DNA of 18,695 nt from Clostridiales bacterium (GCA_022777455.1 JALFGI010000024.1:1-18695), one strand, 5' to 3'. Counted from the stretch's first letter, positions 9,520 to 17,001 are shown. Translations and numbers: made by a program. Notes: generated from the letters alone by a model not told the origin.

Positions 9520-10011
9520 ATGAAACGGGAAGACTACATCAGTTGGGATGAATATTTCATGGGCATCGCCATGCTGGCGGCCCGGCGGAGCAAGGACCCC
9601 AATACCCAGGTGGGCGCCTGCATCGTCTCGCCGGAGAACATCATCATCTCCACCGGCTACAACGGCATGCCCAAGGGCTGCAGTGACGATGAATACCCCT
9701 GGGAGCGGGAGGGGGCCGAGACCAAGTACCCCTACGTGGTCCACGCGGAGCTGAATGCCATCCTCAATGCCAACGGGCGGGACCTGCGGGGCAGCCGGCT
9801 GTATGTGGCACTGTTTCCCTGCAACGAGTGCGCCAAGGCCATCATCCAGAGCGGCGTGAAGGAGGTCATCTATCTGTCGGACAAATACTGCGACAGTATG
9901 ATGAACCTGGCCTCCAAACGGATGCTCCAGTCTGCCGGGGTGAAATTCACCCAATTGACACCCACCCGGCAGACCATCGTACTGGATTTCGTGCCGGAGG
10001 AGCAGCGGTAG
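9520..10011 (+). CDS. dCMP deaminase (deoxycytidylate deaminase family)
   Basis: This 163-aa zinc-dependent deaminase has the HAE motif (H75, E77, in [12 protein letters not shown]) and PCNEC (C101, C104), the zinc ligands and proton shuttle of the cytidine/deoxycytidylate deaminase superfamily. The segment [21 protein letters not shown] and the following acidic [11 protein letters not shown] are typical of dCMP deaminases, including ComEB-type proteins. The expected reaction is dCMP to dUMP, which feeds dTMP synthesis. An ATG at 9505 lies within the ribosome binding site ATGGAGGA, so I placed the start at 9520. It stands alone between a repeat array and the promoter of the debranching enzyme; its own promoter is not evident. 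Confidence 0.93.
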   Translation: MKREDYISWDEYFMGIAMLAARRSKDPNTQVGACIVSPENIIISTGYNGMPKGCSDDEYPWEREGAETKYPYVVHAELNAILNANGRDLRGSRLYVALFPCNECAKAIIQSGVKEVIYLSDKYCDSMMNLASKRMLQSAGVKFTQLTPTRQTIVLDFVPEEQR

Positions 10012-10069
10012 GCCAACTTTGGACAAAAAATGTGGCGAACTTTGCCGGTTCTTCTTCTATTCTGGGGGA

Positions 10070-10098
10070 TTGACGAACGGGGCAAAAATGAATATACT
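10070..10098 (+). promoter_or_regulatory. Promoter of the glycogen debranching enzyme gene
   Basis: TTGACG (10070-10075) and TATACT (10093-10098) are spaced by 17 bp, a near-consensus sigma-A promoter. The coding sequence starts 59 nt after the -10 box. A perfect palindrome overlaps the -10 box. Confidence 0.8.
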
Positions 10099-10110
10099 TT
10101 TTGTATATTC
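10090..10110 (+). promoter_or_regulatory. Palindromic operator candidate over the -10 box
   Basis: GAATATAC (10090-10097) and GTATATTC (10103-10110) form a perfect 8-bp inverted repeat around TTTTT. It covers the -10 box and the expected start site, the usual place for a repressor operator. The cognate regulator is not identifiable and no regulator gene lies nearby. An alternative is an RNA hairpin near the 5' end of the transcript, but it lies partly upstream of the start. Confidence 0.55.
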
Positions 10111-10156
10111 GTTTGGGAGAAGATCCCTCAATCAATTGACGCAATGGAGGAATAGT

Positions 10157-12100
10157 ATGCGGTTTCTTTACGGCAAACAGGAGATGCGGGACCTGACCCG
10201 CAGCCAGGAAAGCTGCTTTCTGCTCACCAATGGCCTGGGCGGCTATGCTTCCCTCACCGCCGCCTATTCGGTCAACCGCTGCGATCAGGGCCTGCTGATT
10301 TCCGCGGTGAAGGCCCCCAATGAACGGGTGACCCTGGTGCACCGGATGAGCGAACGGCTCAATGTGGAGGGAAAGGATTGCTACCTGTCCACCCAGGAAT
10401 TTGCCGACGGCACCGCCCCGGAGGAGGGCTACCGGCACCTGAGCTTCTTCCTCTATGACAATGTTCCCCACTGGCGCTATCACATCGGCGGCGTCCGGGT
10501 CACCCGGAGCATGGCCATGACCTACGGCCAGAACACCACCGCCGTGCTGTACAAGGTGGAAAATCAGTCCGCCTCTCCCTGCGTTCTCACCGTGGAGCCC
10601 TTTGTCAAATTCGGCCCCAAGGAGCAGGCCATCCAGGCAGAGCCGGCAATCAGCTATTCCGCCGGGAAGATCAGCTGCGGCCCCCATGCCCTGCACATCA
10701 CCACCAACGGCACCCTGCGGGAAACCCCCAAGCGCACCCAGCGCCTTTCCTACCGGGAGGATGCCAAGGACGGCCGCCCCGGTCAGGGCGTCGTGTCCTC
10801 CATCTGCGTGGCGGAGATCACCGTGGGAGCCGGGGAGAACGTGGAATTCAGCGTGATCTTCTCCGCCCGGCGGCAGTTCCTCACCGCCGAGGAGATTCTC
10901 ACCACTCAGCTGCGCCATCAGGGCGAGCTGGAGAGCCGGGCCGGCTTCCGGGACCCGGTGGCCCGCCAACTGACGGTGAGCGCCGATGCCTTTGTGGTCC
11001 GCCGGGCCTCCACCAACGGCATGACCATTCTGGCCGGCTACCCGCTGTTCAGCGACTGGGGCCGGGATACCATGATCGCCCTCACCGGCTGCGCCCTGGT
11101 CACGGGCCGTTTTGTGGATGCCGCCAGCATTCTGCGCACCTTCCTGGCCTACGAAAAGGACGGCCTGGTTCCCAACCTCTTCCCCGAGGGAGGACATGAC
11201 CCTGCATACAACACCGTGGATGCCGCCCTGCTGCTCATCGATTCCGTGTGGCAGTTTGTCCGCCGCTGCGGCAACTGGGATTTCGTTCGGGAGGCCTATC
11301 CCACCCTGGAGCGGATCATCGCCGCCTACCGCAAGGGCACCCACCACGCCATCTACATGGATACCGACGGCCTGATCCACGCCGGCGAAGGCCTGGACCA
11401 GGTGACCTGGATGGATGTGTGCGTCCAGGGCATCCTGCCCACCCCCCGCCACGGCAAGCCCGTGGAGATCAACGCCTACTGGTACAATGCCCTGAAAATC
11501 ATGGAGGAATTTGCCCAGCGGCTGGGGCTTGACGGGAAGGATTACGGCGAACTGGCGGAAAAAGTCAAAAAATCCTTTGTGGAAAAATTCTATATGGAGG
11601 ACAAGGGCTACCTGCGGGACGTGCTTTCCGGCACTTCCGCGGACGAGCAGCTGCGCTGCAACCAGATCTGGGCCCTGAGTCTGCCCTACACCATGCTCAC
11701 CCATGAGCAGGAGTGTAATGTGCTGCACGTCGTGGAGCGCAATCTCTACACCCCCTGCGGCCTGCGCACCCTGGCCCCCTCCGACCGGGAGTTCCGGGCC
11801 ACCTACGGCGGCGATCAGGTCACCCGGGATATGGCCTATCACCAGGGCTCCGTGTGGGTGTTCCCCCTGGGGGCTTTCTACATGGCTTATCTCAAGGTCC
11901 GGGGCAACTCCCCCGAGGCCAAGGCGGATGTCCGGGCCCAGCTGGCGGCTCTGGAGCCCATGCTGAGAGAGGGCTGCGTGGGTCAGCTGCCCGAGCTCTA
12001 CGACGGCCTCTGCCCCAGCACCGGCAAGGGCTGCTTCGCCCAGGCCTGGAGCGTGGGCGAAATCCTGAAGGTTTACGAGGCCATCGATAAAAACGGTTGA
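10157..12100 (+). CDS. Glycogen debranching enzyme (amylo-alpha-1,6-glucosidase, GH133-like)
   Basis: This 647-aa protein is the bacterial/archaeal type of glycogen debranching enzyme. The N-terminal domain begins with SCFLLTNGLGGYASLT (about residues 19-34) and the C-terminal (alpha/alpha)6-barrel domain has AGYPLFSDWGRDTMIALTG (about 293-311), then LRTFLAYEKDGLVPNLFPEG, TVDAALLLIDSVWQF and late QGSVWVFPLGAFY. The family hydrolyses the alpha-1,6-linked glucose left at branch points of glycogen or limit dextrin. No signal peptide is seen, so it acts in the cytoplasm. An in-frame ORF extends upstream to 10019, but GGAGG (10146-10150) places the start at 10157, and the upstream part contains the promoter. 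The next gene, a GH13 glucosidase, fits a shared role in glycogen/maltodextrin breakdown. Confidence 0.94.
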   Translation: MRFLYGKQEMRDLTRSQESCFLLTNGLGGYASLTAAYSVNRCDQGLLISAVKAPNERVTLVHRMSERLNVEGKDCYLSTQEFADGTAPEEGYRHLSFFLYDNVPHWRYHIGGVRVTRSMAMTYGQNTTAVLYKVENQSASPCVLTVEPFVKFGPKEQAIQAEPAISYSAGKISCGPHALHITTNGTLRETPKRTQRLSYREDAKDGRPGQGVVSSICVAEITVGAGENVEFSVIFSARRQFLTAEEILTTQLRHQGELESRAGFRDPVARQLTVSADAFVVRRASTNGMTILAGYPLFSDWGRDTMIALTGCALVTGRFVDAASILRTFLAYEKDGLVPNLFPEGGHDPAYNTVDAALLLIDSVWQFVRRCGNWDFVREAYPTLERIIAAYRKGTHHAIYMDTDGLIHAGEGLDQVTWMDVCVQGILPTPRHGKPVEINAYWYNALKIMEEFAQRLGLDGKDYGELAEKVKKSFVEKFYMEDKGYLRDVLSGTSADEQLRCNQIWALSLPYTMLTHEQECNVLHVVERNLYTPCGLRTLAPSDREFRATYGGDQVTRDMAYHQGSVWVFPLGAFYMAYLKVRGNSPEAKADVRAQLAALEPMLREGCVGQLPELYDGLCPSTGKGCFAQAWSVGEILKVYEAIDKNG

Positions 12101-12112
12101 TTCATCTATTTC

Positions 12113-12226
12113 GTAGGGAACGGCCTATGTGCCGTTCCCCACGGTGTGGACAAACCGTGTGCCATTCAACCAAACACGCAGGCCCGTTGCGTTGCGGGAG
12201 GCGAAACGCCTCCCATACAGTGGGTG
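12113..12226 (+). repeat. Two hairpin repeat units between carbohydrate genes
   Basis: The first unit (12113-12147) has GTAGGG and a 9-bp stem GGGAACGGC/GCCGTTCCC (12116-12124 and 12131-12139, loop CTATGT), ending CACGGTG. The second (12161-12226) is a type B copy: GCCATTCAACCAAACACGCA, stem GGGAGGCG/CGCCTCCC (12196-12203 and 12207-12214, loop AAA), ending ATACAGTGGGTG. Both belong to the family at 1-240 and 9125-9450. Confidence 0.7.
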
Positions 12227-12252
12227 CGGCGGCATTATTCATCAATCAGAGG

Positions 12253-12280
12253 AAACCCGTCGTATGGCGGGTTTATTTTC
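12253..12280 (+). terminator. Terminator-like hairpin just upstream of the GH13 gene
   Basis: AAACCCGTC (12253-12261) pairs with GGCGGGTTT (12266-12274) in a 9-bp stem with one G-U pair and a GTAT loop, followed by ATTTTC. It resembles a short intrinsic terminator for the debranching enzyme transcript. It lies only 28 nt before the GH13 start, with no room for a promoter after it, so it could also work as an attenuator. Confidence 0.5.
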
Positions 12281-12302
12281 AATGAAAAGGCAGGAATTCA
12301 CA

Positions 12303-13940
12303 ATGGAGCAGATTTTATTGGACAAAACCCGCTGGGGCTGGTGGCAGTCGGCGGTATTTTATCAGATTTACCCCAAGAGCTTTCAGGACACCACCGGCAG
12401 CGGCGTCGGAGATTTGAAGGGCATCCTCTCCCGGCTGGACTATTTGCAGAAACTGGGCATCGACGGCATCTGGATGTCTCCGGTGTGCGCCTCCCCTCAG
12501 GTGGACAATGGCTACGACATCTCTGACTACTGCGCCATTGACCCCATGTTCGGCACCATGGAGGACATGGATACCCTGATCGCCGAGGCGAAAAAGCGGC
12601 ACATCTCCATCATTCTGGACCTGGTGCTGAACCACTGCTCCAGTCGGCACCCCTGGTTCCTGGAGGCGCTGAAGGGAAAGGACAATCCCTACCACGATTA
12701 TTTCCTCTGGAAGGACGGGGACGGCATCACGCCCCCCAATGAAATGAAGGCCTGTTTCGGCGGCCCGGCCTGGACCTATGTGCCGGAGCTGGGGCAGTAT
12801 TATTTCCACCAGTTCGCCCCGGAGCAGCCCGACCTGAACTGGGAGAATCCTGCCATGCGCGCCGAGCTCTACAAGTCCATTCGCTTCTGGGTGGACAAGG
12901 GGGTGGAGGGCTTCCGGCTGGATGTCATCGACCAGATCGGCAAGGACCCGGATTTGCAGGTCACCGGCAACGGCCCCCGTCTCCACGACTTCCTGCGTGA
13001 GCTGTCCGCCAACGCCTTCCCGGAGGCGGGGCTGGTCACCGTGGGGGAGGCCTGGGGCGCGGACGTGGAGCGGGCCAAGCTGTACAGTGCCCCGGACTGC
13101 AGTGAGCTTTCCATGGTATTTCAGTTCCAGCACATCTGCCTGGACCAGCAGCCCGGCGGGGAGAAGTGGGATTTGAAGAAGCTGTACCTGCCGGACCTGA
13201 AGCGCTGCCTGGCCCGGTGGCAGAACGGTCTCCACGGCAAGGGCTGGAACAGCCTGTTTCTGAACAATCACGACCTGCCCCGGATCGTCTCCCGCTGGGG
13301 CAATGACAAGGAGTATCGGGTTCAGTCCGCCAAAATGCTGGCCACCATGCTCCATGGCCTGGAGGGCACCCCCTACATCTTCCAGGGGGAAGAGCTGGGT
13401 ATGACCAATATCCGGCTGAAGATCGAGGAATACGTGGACCTGGAGATTCAAAACCTCTACGCCGAGCGCACCGCCAAGGGCTACGCTGAGGATGCCGTGA
13501 TGGAATCCATCTACGCCCGGGGCCGGGACAATGCCCGCACCCCCATGCAGTGGGACGACGGCCCCAACGCCGGCTTCACCACCGGAAAGCCCTGGATGCC
13601 GTTGAACCCAAATTACCGGGAAATCAACGCCAAGGCCGCGCTGGCGGACCCGGATTCCGTGTTCTATTACTATCAGAAGCTGATCCGCTTGCGCAAAACT
13701 ACCCCGGTAATCAGCCACGGCAGCTTTACCCTGCTGGATGATGAAAATGAGGATGTGTTTGCCTACCTCCGGGAGGATGAAACACATCAGCTGCTGGTGG
13801 TGTGCAATTTCACGGACCGGGAGCTGAACTATGAAATTCCCGCCGAATTCCAAACTGCCAGCTGTCTGATTTCCAATTACCCCGATTCCGCCCCCACCCT
13901 CCGCCCCTACGAGGCTTATATGCTCCTGATCGGAAAATAG
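12303..13940 (+). CDS. GH13 alpha-glucosidase (oligo-1,6-glucosidase type)
   Basis: This 545-aa protein is a GH13 retaining glucosidase. It starts with the family-typical WWQSAVFYQIYPKSFQD and has conserved region I DLVLNH (106-111), region II GFRLDVI with the nucleophile D207, region III VGEAW with the acid/base E249, and region IV NNHDLPR with D324. The residue after the nucleophile is Val (V208), which in oligo-1,6-glucosidases is associated with alpha-1,6 specificity; alpha-1,4 enzymes usually have Ala or Thr there. It probably releases glucose from isomalto-oligosaccharides or limit dextrins in the cytoplasm. In-frame ATGs at 12264 and 12282 and an ORF opening at 12129 in the repeat are less likely, because AGGCAGGA (12288-12295) lies 7 nt before 12303 and the protein then has normal length. 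Confidence 0.93.
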   Translation: MEQILLDKTRWGWWQSAVFYQIYPKSFQDTTGSGVGDLKGILSRLDYLQKLGIDGIWMSPVCASPQVDNGYDISDYCAIDPMFGTMEDMDTLIAEAKKRHISIILDLVLNHCSSRHPWFLEALKGKDNPYHDYFLWKDGDGITPPNEMKACFGGPAWTYVPELGQYYFHQFAPEQPDLNWENPAMRAELYKSIRFWVDKGVEGFRLDVIDQIGKDPDLQVTGNGPRLHDFLRELSANAFPEAGLVTVGEAWGADVERAKLYSAPDCSELSMVFQFQHICLDQQPGGEKWDLKKLYLPDLKRCLARWQNGLHGKGWNSLFLNNHDLPRIVSRWGNDKEYRVQSAKMLATMLHGLEGTPYIFQGEELGMTNIRLKIEEYVDLEIQNLYAERTAKGYAEDAVMESIYARGRDNARTPMQWDDGPNAGFTTGKPWMPLNPNYREINAKAALADPDSVFYYYQKLIRLRKTTPVISHGSFTLLDDENEDVFAYLREDETHQLLVVCNFTDRELNYEIPAEFQTASCLISNYPDSAPTLRPYEAYMLLIGK

Positions 13941-13957
13941 GCCTACAATCGAATAGT

Positions 13958-14178
13958 CAAATTGGTATTTGGCGAACCGGAATTGCCGCACCCCTTGGCT
14001 CCCCCTCTGGGGGAGCTGGCTGCCCCGTTAGGGGCAGACTGAGAGGGCAACACGCAGCATATTAAGATGGTATTTCCTTCTCTACGGTAACCCTCTCAGT
14101 CAGCCTGACGGCTGACAGCTCTCCCAAAGGGAGAGCCAAGGGGTGCTACCGTATCTGCCCGCCAAATTACAATTTACC
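13958..14178. repeat. Large composite inverted repeat after the GH13 gene
   Basis: The arms 13988-14047 and 14087-14146 are imperfect reverse complements: GCACCCCTTGGCTC pairs with GAGCCAAGGGGTGC, and ACTGAGAGGG with CCCTCTCAGT. Each arm contains its own smaller hairpins (CTCCCCCTCTGGGGGAG, TGCCCCGTTAGGGGCA; CTCTCCCAAAGGGAGAG, CAGCCTGACGGCTG), so the whole can fold as a branched structure. Outer flanks AAATTGGTATTTGGCG (about 13959-13974) and CGCCAAATTACAATTT (14160-14175) are again inverted. No ORF is supported. It looks like a non-autonomous, MITE-like or BIME-like element. Confidence 0.75.
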
Positions 14179-14204
14179 GTTCCGCTGAAAATGCGTATAA
14201 CAGC

Positions 14205-14243
14205 ACAGCACCGCACCCCGATATGAGGTGCGGTGCTGTTTTT
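14205..14243 (+). terminator. Intrinsic terminator for the rightward transcript
   Basis: ACAGCACCGCACC (14205-14217) pairs perfectly with GGTGCGGTGCTGT (14227-14239), a 13-bp stem followed by a run of five T ending at 14243. It ends the transcript from the glucosidase gene before it runs into the opposing operon. On the minus strand the hairpin is followed by GCTGTTATAC, without a U tract, so it is at best a weak terminator for the leftward operon that ends at 14246. Confidence 0.88.
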
Positions 14244-14245
14244 GT

Positions 14246-14785
14246 TCAGATGAAGGTTTTCGGGAGCAGCTGTATCAGTGCGATGCCGGCAAGGACGACC
14301 AGGGTGAGGATCAGCAGGGCCAGCAAAAAGGGAATCCACTCGTTTTCCTTTTTCCTCTGGGGCTGGGCTTCGGGCGGTGGGGAGGGCTGATTTGGCTGGC
14401 AGATGGTGTAAACGGTGCCGTTTTCCGGGAAGCTGTCCTGGATTGCCTCCTGGGGGAGGTGCCGGTGGGCCTGGGCCAGCAGTGCCTGACGGTCCTCCGG
14501 GGGCTGGGCCACCCAGACCAGGCTTCCGTCGGGGGCGCGCCCTGCCTGAGCGGAAGGGAAGAATTCCCGGATCACAACCTGCCGGTTTTCCGCCAGATCC
14601 ATTCCCTTGTAGATGATCTCAATGGCATTCTTTTCCAGCACCCGGCCGGTGAGATACCGGCCGTGGAGAATACACTGGTCCAGGGCATGGTGCACCACCG
14701 GGGCGGCCCCGGGGTCATACCCGCACAGGGGGCAGGGATAGGCCGGGGTTTGATGCAGACAGTTCATGCAGTAGAGTTGCTCCAT
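14246..14785 (-). CDS. Zinc-ribbon pseudokinase fragment with C-terminal membrane anchor
   Basis: This 179-aa protein begins with a zinc ribbon (C6, C9, C18, C21: CMNC and CPLC). The next part aligns by eye with the N-lobe of clostridial Ser/Thr kinases that have a zinc ribbon: ILHGRYLTGRVL (39-50) is strand beta1, and VVIREFFPSA (70-79) corresponds to the usual VAIKEYFP. The glycine-rich loop is replaced by EKNAIE and the catalytic lysine is Arg (R73). A segment FPENGTVYTICQ (119-130) resembles beta4-beta5 and the hinge. No C-lobe, HRD or DFG motif follows; instead come a Pro-rich linker and one membrane helix (about 150-174). It cannot be an active kinase. The ORF is intact, with AAGGGG 6 nt before the ATG, 24 nt after the VWA gene. 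The kinase comparison rests on pattern recognition and needs a profile search. Confidence 0.72.
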   Translation of the reverse strand: MEQLYCMNCLHQTPAYPCPLCGYDPGAAPVVHHALDQCILHGRYLTGRVLEKNAIEIIYKGMDLAENRQVVIREFFPSAQAGRAPDGSLVWVAQPPEDRQALLAQAHRHLPQEAIQDSFPENGTVYTICQPNQPSPPPEAQPQRKKENEWIPFLLALLILTLVVLAGIALIQLLPKTFI

Positions 14786-14809
14786 AGACAGCCCCTTCCT
14801 CCGGGAGGA

Positions 14810-16534
14810 TTACTTCTTTTCCACAGTCACGGTATAGCGGTCGGAGCCGGCCTGAATCACGGCATTGCCCGTCACCCGCACCCAGCCTTCGGGGCGCAGG
14901 GGCACGCCGTTCAGGGCGGTGCCGTTGGTGGATTTTCGGTCCCGCAGGTGCAGCACCCGGCTGTCCCACTGCAGTTCAAAGTGCAGACCGGACAGGGCGG
15001 TGTCCGTTTCGTTCAGGGTGATGTCGGACCGTTTGTTCCGGCCCAGGGTCACGCTTTCGTTTACGCCAATGAAAAATTCGATGGCGTCCTCGGGGTGATC
15101 CGCCGGCACCAGCCGCACTCTGCAGCCGGGTGTGGTGTCCCGTTTGGGAAGCTCCTTCCCGGGCTGGGGTCCGGGGGATTTGCGGTCGGGCTCATTTTGG
15201 AGTTCCGGTTTGGGCTGCTGTTCGGACTCCGGTTTGTTTTTTTGCACTGTTAGCTCGGAGATATCCAGCTTTTCCCAATCCTCTTCTTCGGAGGCGGGGG
15301 CTTTGTCCCGGCGGCGCTCCTTTTTGGGCTTGGACTTGGGCTCCGGCTCTTCCAGGCTGCGCTGGTTGTACCGCAGCAGCACCGCCAGGACGATGAGGAA
15401 CAGCAGCAGTCCGGTGCCGATCACCAGGAGAATCAGAAGCATCCGGGGATTTCCACCGGGGGAGGGGCTGTGTACCGGCGGGGTGGTTTCTGTGGGTGCG
15501 GTGGTCTCGGGCTGGGTGGTTTCCGGAGGAAGGGTTTGGGTGGTCTCGGGCTGGGTGGTCTCCGGCGGCAGGGTTTCCGGCGGCAGGGTTTCCGACTGGG
15601 TGGGCTCTGTGGGAGCCGGGATCAGGGCGCCGTCTACGCTGCATTTGTCACTCACCCGGGTGTCGCCCTGCTGCCAGGTCACTTCAATCTCCAGTGCACC
15701 CATTCCGGAGGGAAGCTGGGACAGGTCCAGGGAGAGGACGGCACCGGAGAGCACATGGTCGACCACCTGGTTCAGGGCGTCCTCCACATAGGTGGCGGAG
15801 CCGAAATCATTCCGGGAGGGGATGACGCTGAAGCCGCCGATGGACTGGTTGGCATATTCTTCCATCCGGTTGGCGTTTTTCTGGGCAGATTTGTCGGCCC
15901 AGGGGTCCACCACAGCAAGGGTGCACAGACTCAGACCGCTGCTGCGAATGGCCTGGTTCACCTCCTCCTGGCTTACCGCAATGCGGGCGTTGTCCAGCCC
16001 GTCGGTGATCAGCAGGATGCAGCCCAGGCTTTCGTCATCCCGGGCCGCCGTGATGGTCTCCAAAGCGGAGACAATGGAAGCATTGAGGTTGGTAAATCTG
16101 GCGGGATACACGCAGGCCTGGTCGATGCCCTGCTGACGTTCTTCCGCAGTGGCCAGGGGCTCGCCGAAGGACAGCTCTTCACCCATGAGCACCAGAACCA
16201 TGCGGTCAATGGGGCGCATGGCGTCGCTCAATGCGGTGAGAGCCCGGTACTGCTGCTCCTTTTGGGAGTTGCTGAGGGAACTGGACTGGTCTACGATGCA
16301 GTAGTAGGTGATGGGCAGCCCCGCATCCTGCACTGCGGTGATGGTGTAATTGTCGAAGCTCTGGCCGTTCACCCCGACGGTGATGGTTCCGTCTCCGGCG
16401 GGGGCACCGGCCAGATACAGAGCCGAATCATCCACCCGGGTAAAGGGGTGGAGAAATACCGGATCCGCTCCGGCGGAAGCAGCCAGGGCTGCCAGCATGA
16501 CAAGACTCAGAAATACCGCGATCACTTTTTTCAT
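14810..16534 (-). CDS. Membrane protein with extracellular VWA domain and cytoplasmic FHA domain
   Basis: This 574-aa protein has a signal peptide (about residues 1-23) and a VWA domain (about 75-265) with the MIDAS motif DQSSS (D82, S84, S86) and TDG (177-179). A Thr/Pro/Glu stalk follows (306-358) with repeated TLPPET and TTQPET units, then a membrane helix (364-388) and a charged linker. The C-terminal FHA domain (about 471-572) keeps G498-R499, S515, H518, the STNGT stretch (535-539) and N542-G543; the usual Arg after the Ser is Gly. The predicted topology puts the metal-binding VWA domain outside and the phospho-threonine-binding FHA domain inside. The ATG at 16534 overlaps the stop of the upstream gene as ATGA, with GAGG 8 nt before; a GTG at 16543 is an alternative. 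Function is not known; a sensory or adhesive role is inferred. Confidence 0.88.
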   Translation of the reverse strand: MKKVIAVFLSLVMLAALAASAGADPVFLHPFTRVDDSALYLAGAPAGDGTITVGVNGQSFDNYTITAVQDAGLPITYYCIVDQSSSLSNSQKEQQYRALTALSDAMRPIDRMVLVLMGEELSFGEPLATAEERQQGIDQACVYPARFTNLNASIVSALETITAARDDESLGCILLITDGLDNARIAVSQEEVNQAIRSSGLSLCTLAVVDPWADKSAQKNANRMEEYANQSIGGFSVIPSRNDFGSATYVEDALNQVVDHVLSGAVLSLDLSQLPSGMGALEIEVTWQQGDTRVSDKCSVDGALIPAPTEPTQSETLPPETLPPETTQPETTQTLPPETTQPETTAPTETTPPVHSPSPGGNPRMLLILLVIGTGLLLFLIVLAVLLRYNQRSLEEPEPKSKPKKERRRDKAPASEEEDWEKLDISELTVQKNKPESEQQPKPELQNEPDRKSPGPQPGKELPKRDTTPGCRVRLVPADHPEDAIEFFIGVNESVTLGRNKRSDITLNETDTALSGLHFELQWDSRVLHLRDRKSTNGTALNGVPLRPEGWVRVTGNAVIQAGSDRYTVTVEKK

Positions 16535-17001
16535 GATGTACACCTCAATTCTCTCTCGTCCCTGGTACTATTCCAGGAGAAGTCAGGTCCGCACAGGGGG
16601 ATGAACAGCAGTGCCGTGCTGCCTGCCGTCAACCGGTCGCCGGGGTTCAGAACCACCGCGTCCAGGATCATTTTCCCGTTCACCCGCACCGGCAGCCCTT
16701 TGCCCCGGGGGCCGAAGGAATACAGCTTCAATTGCTCGTCGTAGCAGAGGATCCCACCTGCCTCCGGGCCCAATTGGGGATCCCAGGGGATGGAGATATC
16801 CGCCCGTGGGCCGCTGCCGATGTAATTGTAACCGGCATGGAGCCGGAAATCCAGACCCCGATAGGGTTCTTCGGTGCATACCAGCCAGCCCACCGTGGGG
16901 CGGAATTCCGGTGCGGACGCCTCCTGGCTGGGACACAGGGGACAGGTTTCGTACCGGTCGCCGTCGAAGAAATGTCCTTCGGGGCAGCGTTCAATCTTCA
17001 T
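16531..17001 (-). CDS. Small protein with N-terminal Cys/His knuckle and degenerate FHA domain
   Basis: This 156-aa protein begins with RCPEGHFFDGDRYETCPLC, a likely zinc-binding knuckle (C6, H10, C20, C23) found at the start of many clostridial FHA proteins. Residues about 36-134 follow the FHA pattern of that family (TVGWLVCTEEPYRG, then DFRLHAGYNYIG, ending LLFIPLCGPDFSW). The phospho-threonine-binding residues are eroded: the usual IGR is IGS (62-63) and the Ser-Arg-x-x-His motif is replaced by GPEAGGI. It therefore may not bind phosphopeptides. I chose the ATG at 17001 because AGGAGG lies 9 nt upstream and the protein then starts at the knuckle; the longer ORF to 17124 lies inside the protease gene. 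It overlaps the protease gene by 11 nt and the VWA gene by 4 nt, so its translation is coupled to both. Confidence 0.85.
   Translation of the reverse strand: MKIERCPEGHFFDGDRYETCPLCPSQEASAPEFRPTVGWLVCTEEPYRGLDFRLHAGYNYIGSGPRADISIPWDPQLGPEAGGILCYDEQLKLYSFGPRGKGLPVRVNGKMILDAVVLNPGDRLTAGSTALLFIPLCGPDFSWNSTRDERELRCTS

Noticed and set aside
12129..12302. N-terminal extension of the glucosidase opening inside the repeat
   Set aside because: This part is repeat-derived and has no match to the GH13 start; a ribosome binding site supports the ATG at 12303.
14205..14243. Bidirectional terminator for both converging operons
   Set aside because: The U tract exists only on the plus strand; on the minus strand the hairpin is followed by GCTGTTATAC.
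15460..15617. LPPET repeats in the VWA protein as a sortase signal
   Set aside because: They lack the final Gly of LPxTG, are repeated within the stalk, and the protein continues through a membrane helix into a cytoplasmic FHA domain, so cell-wall anchoring is unlikely.
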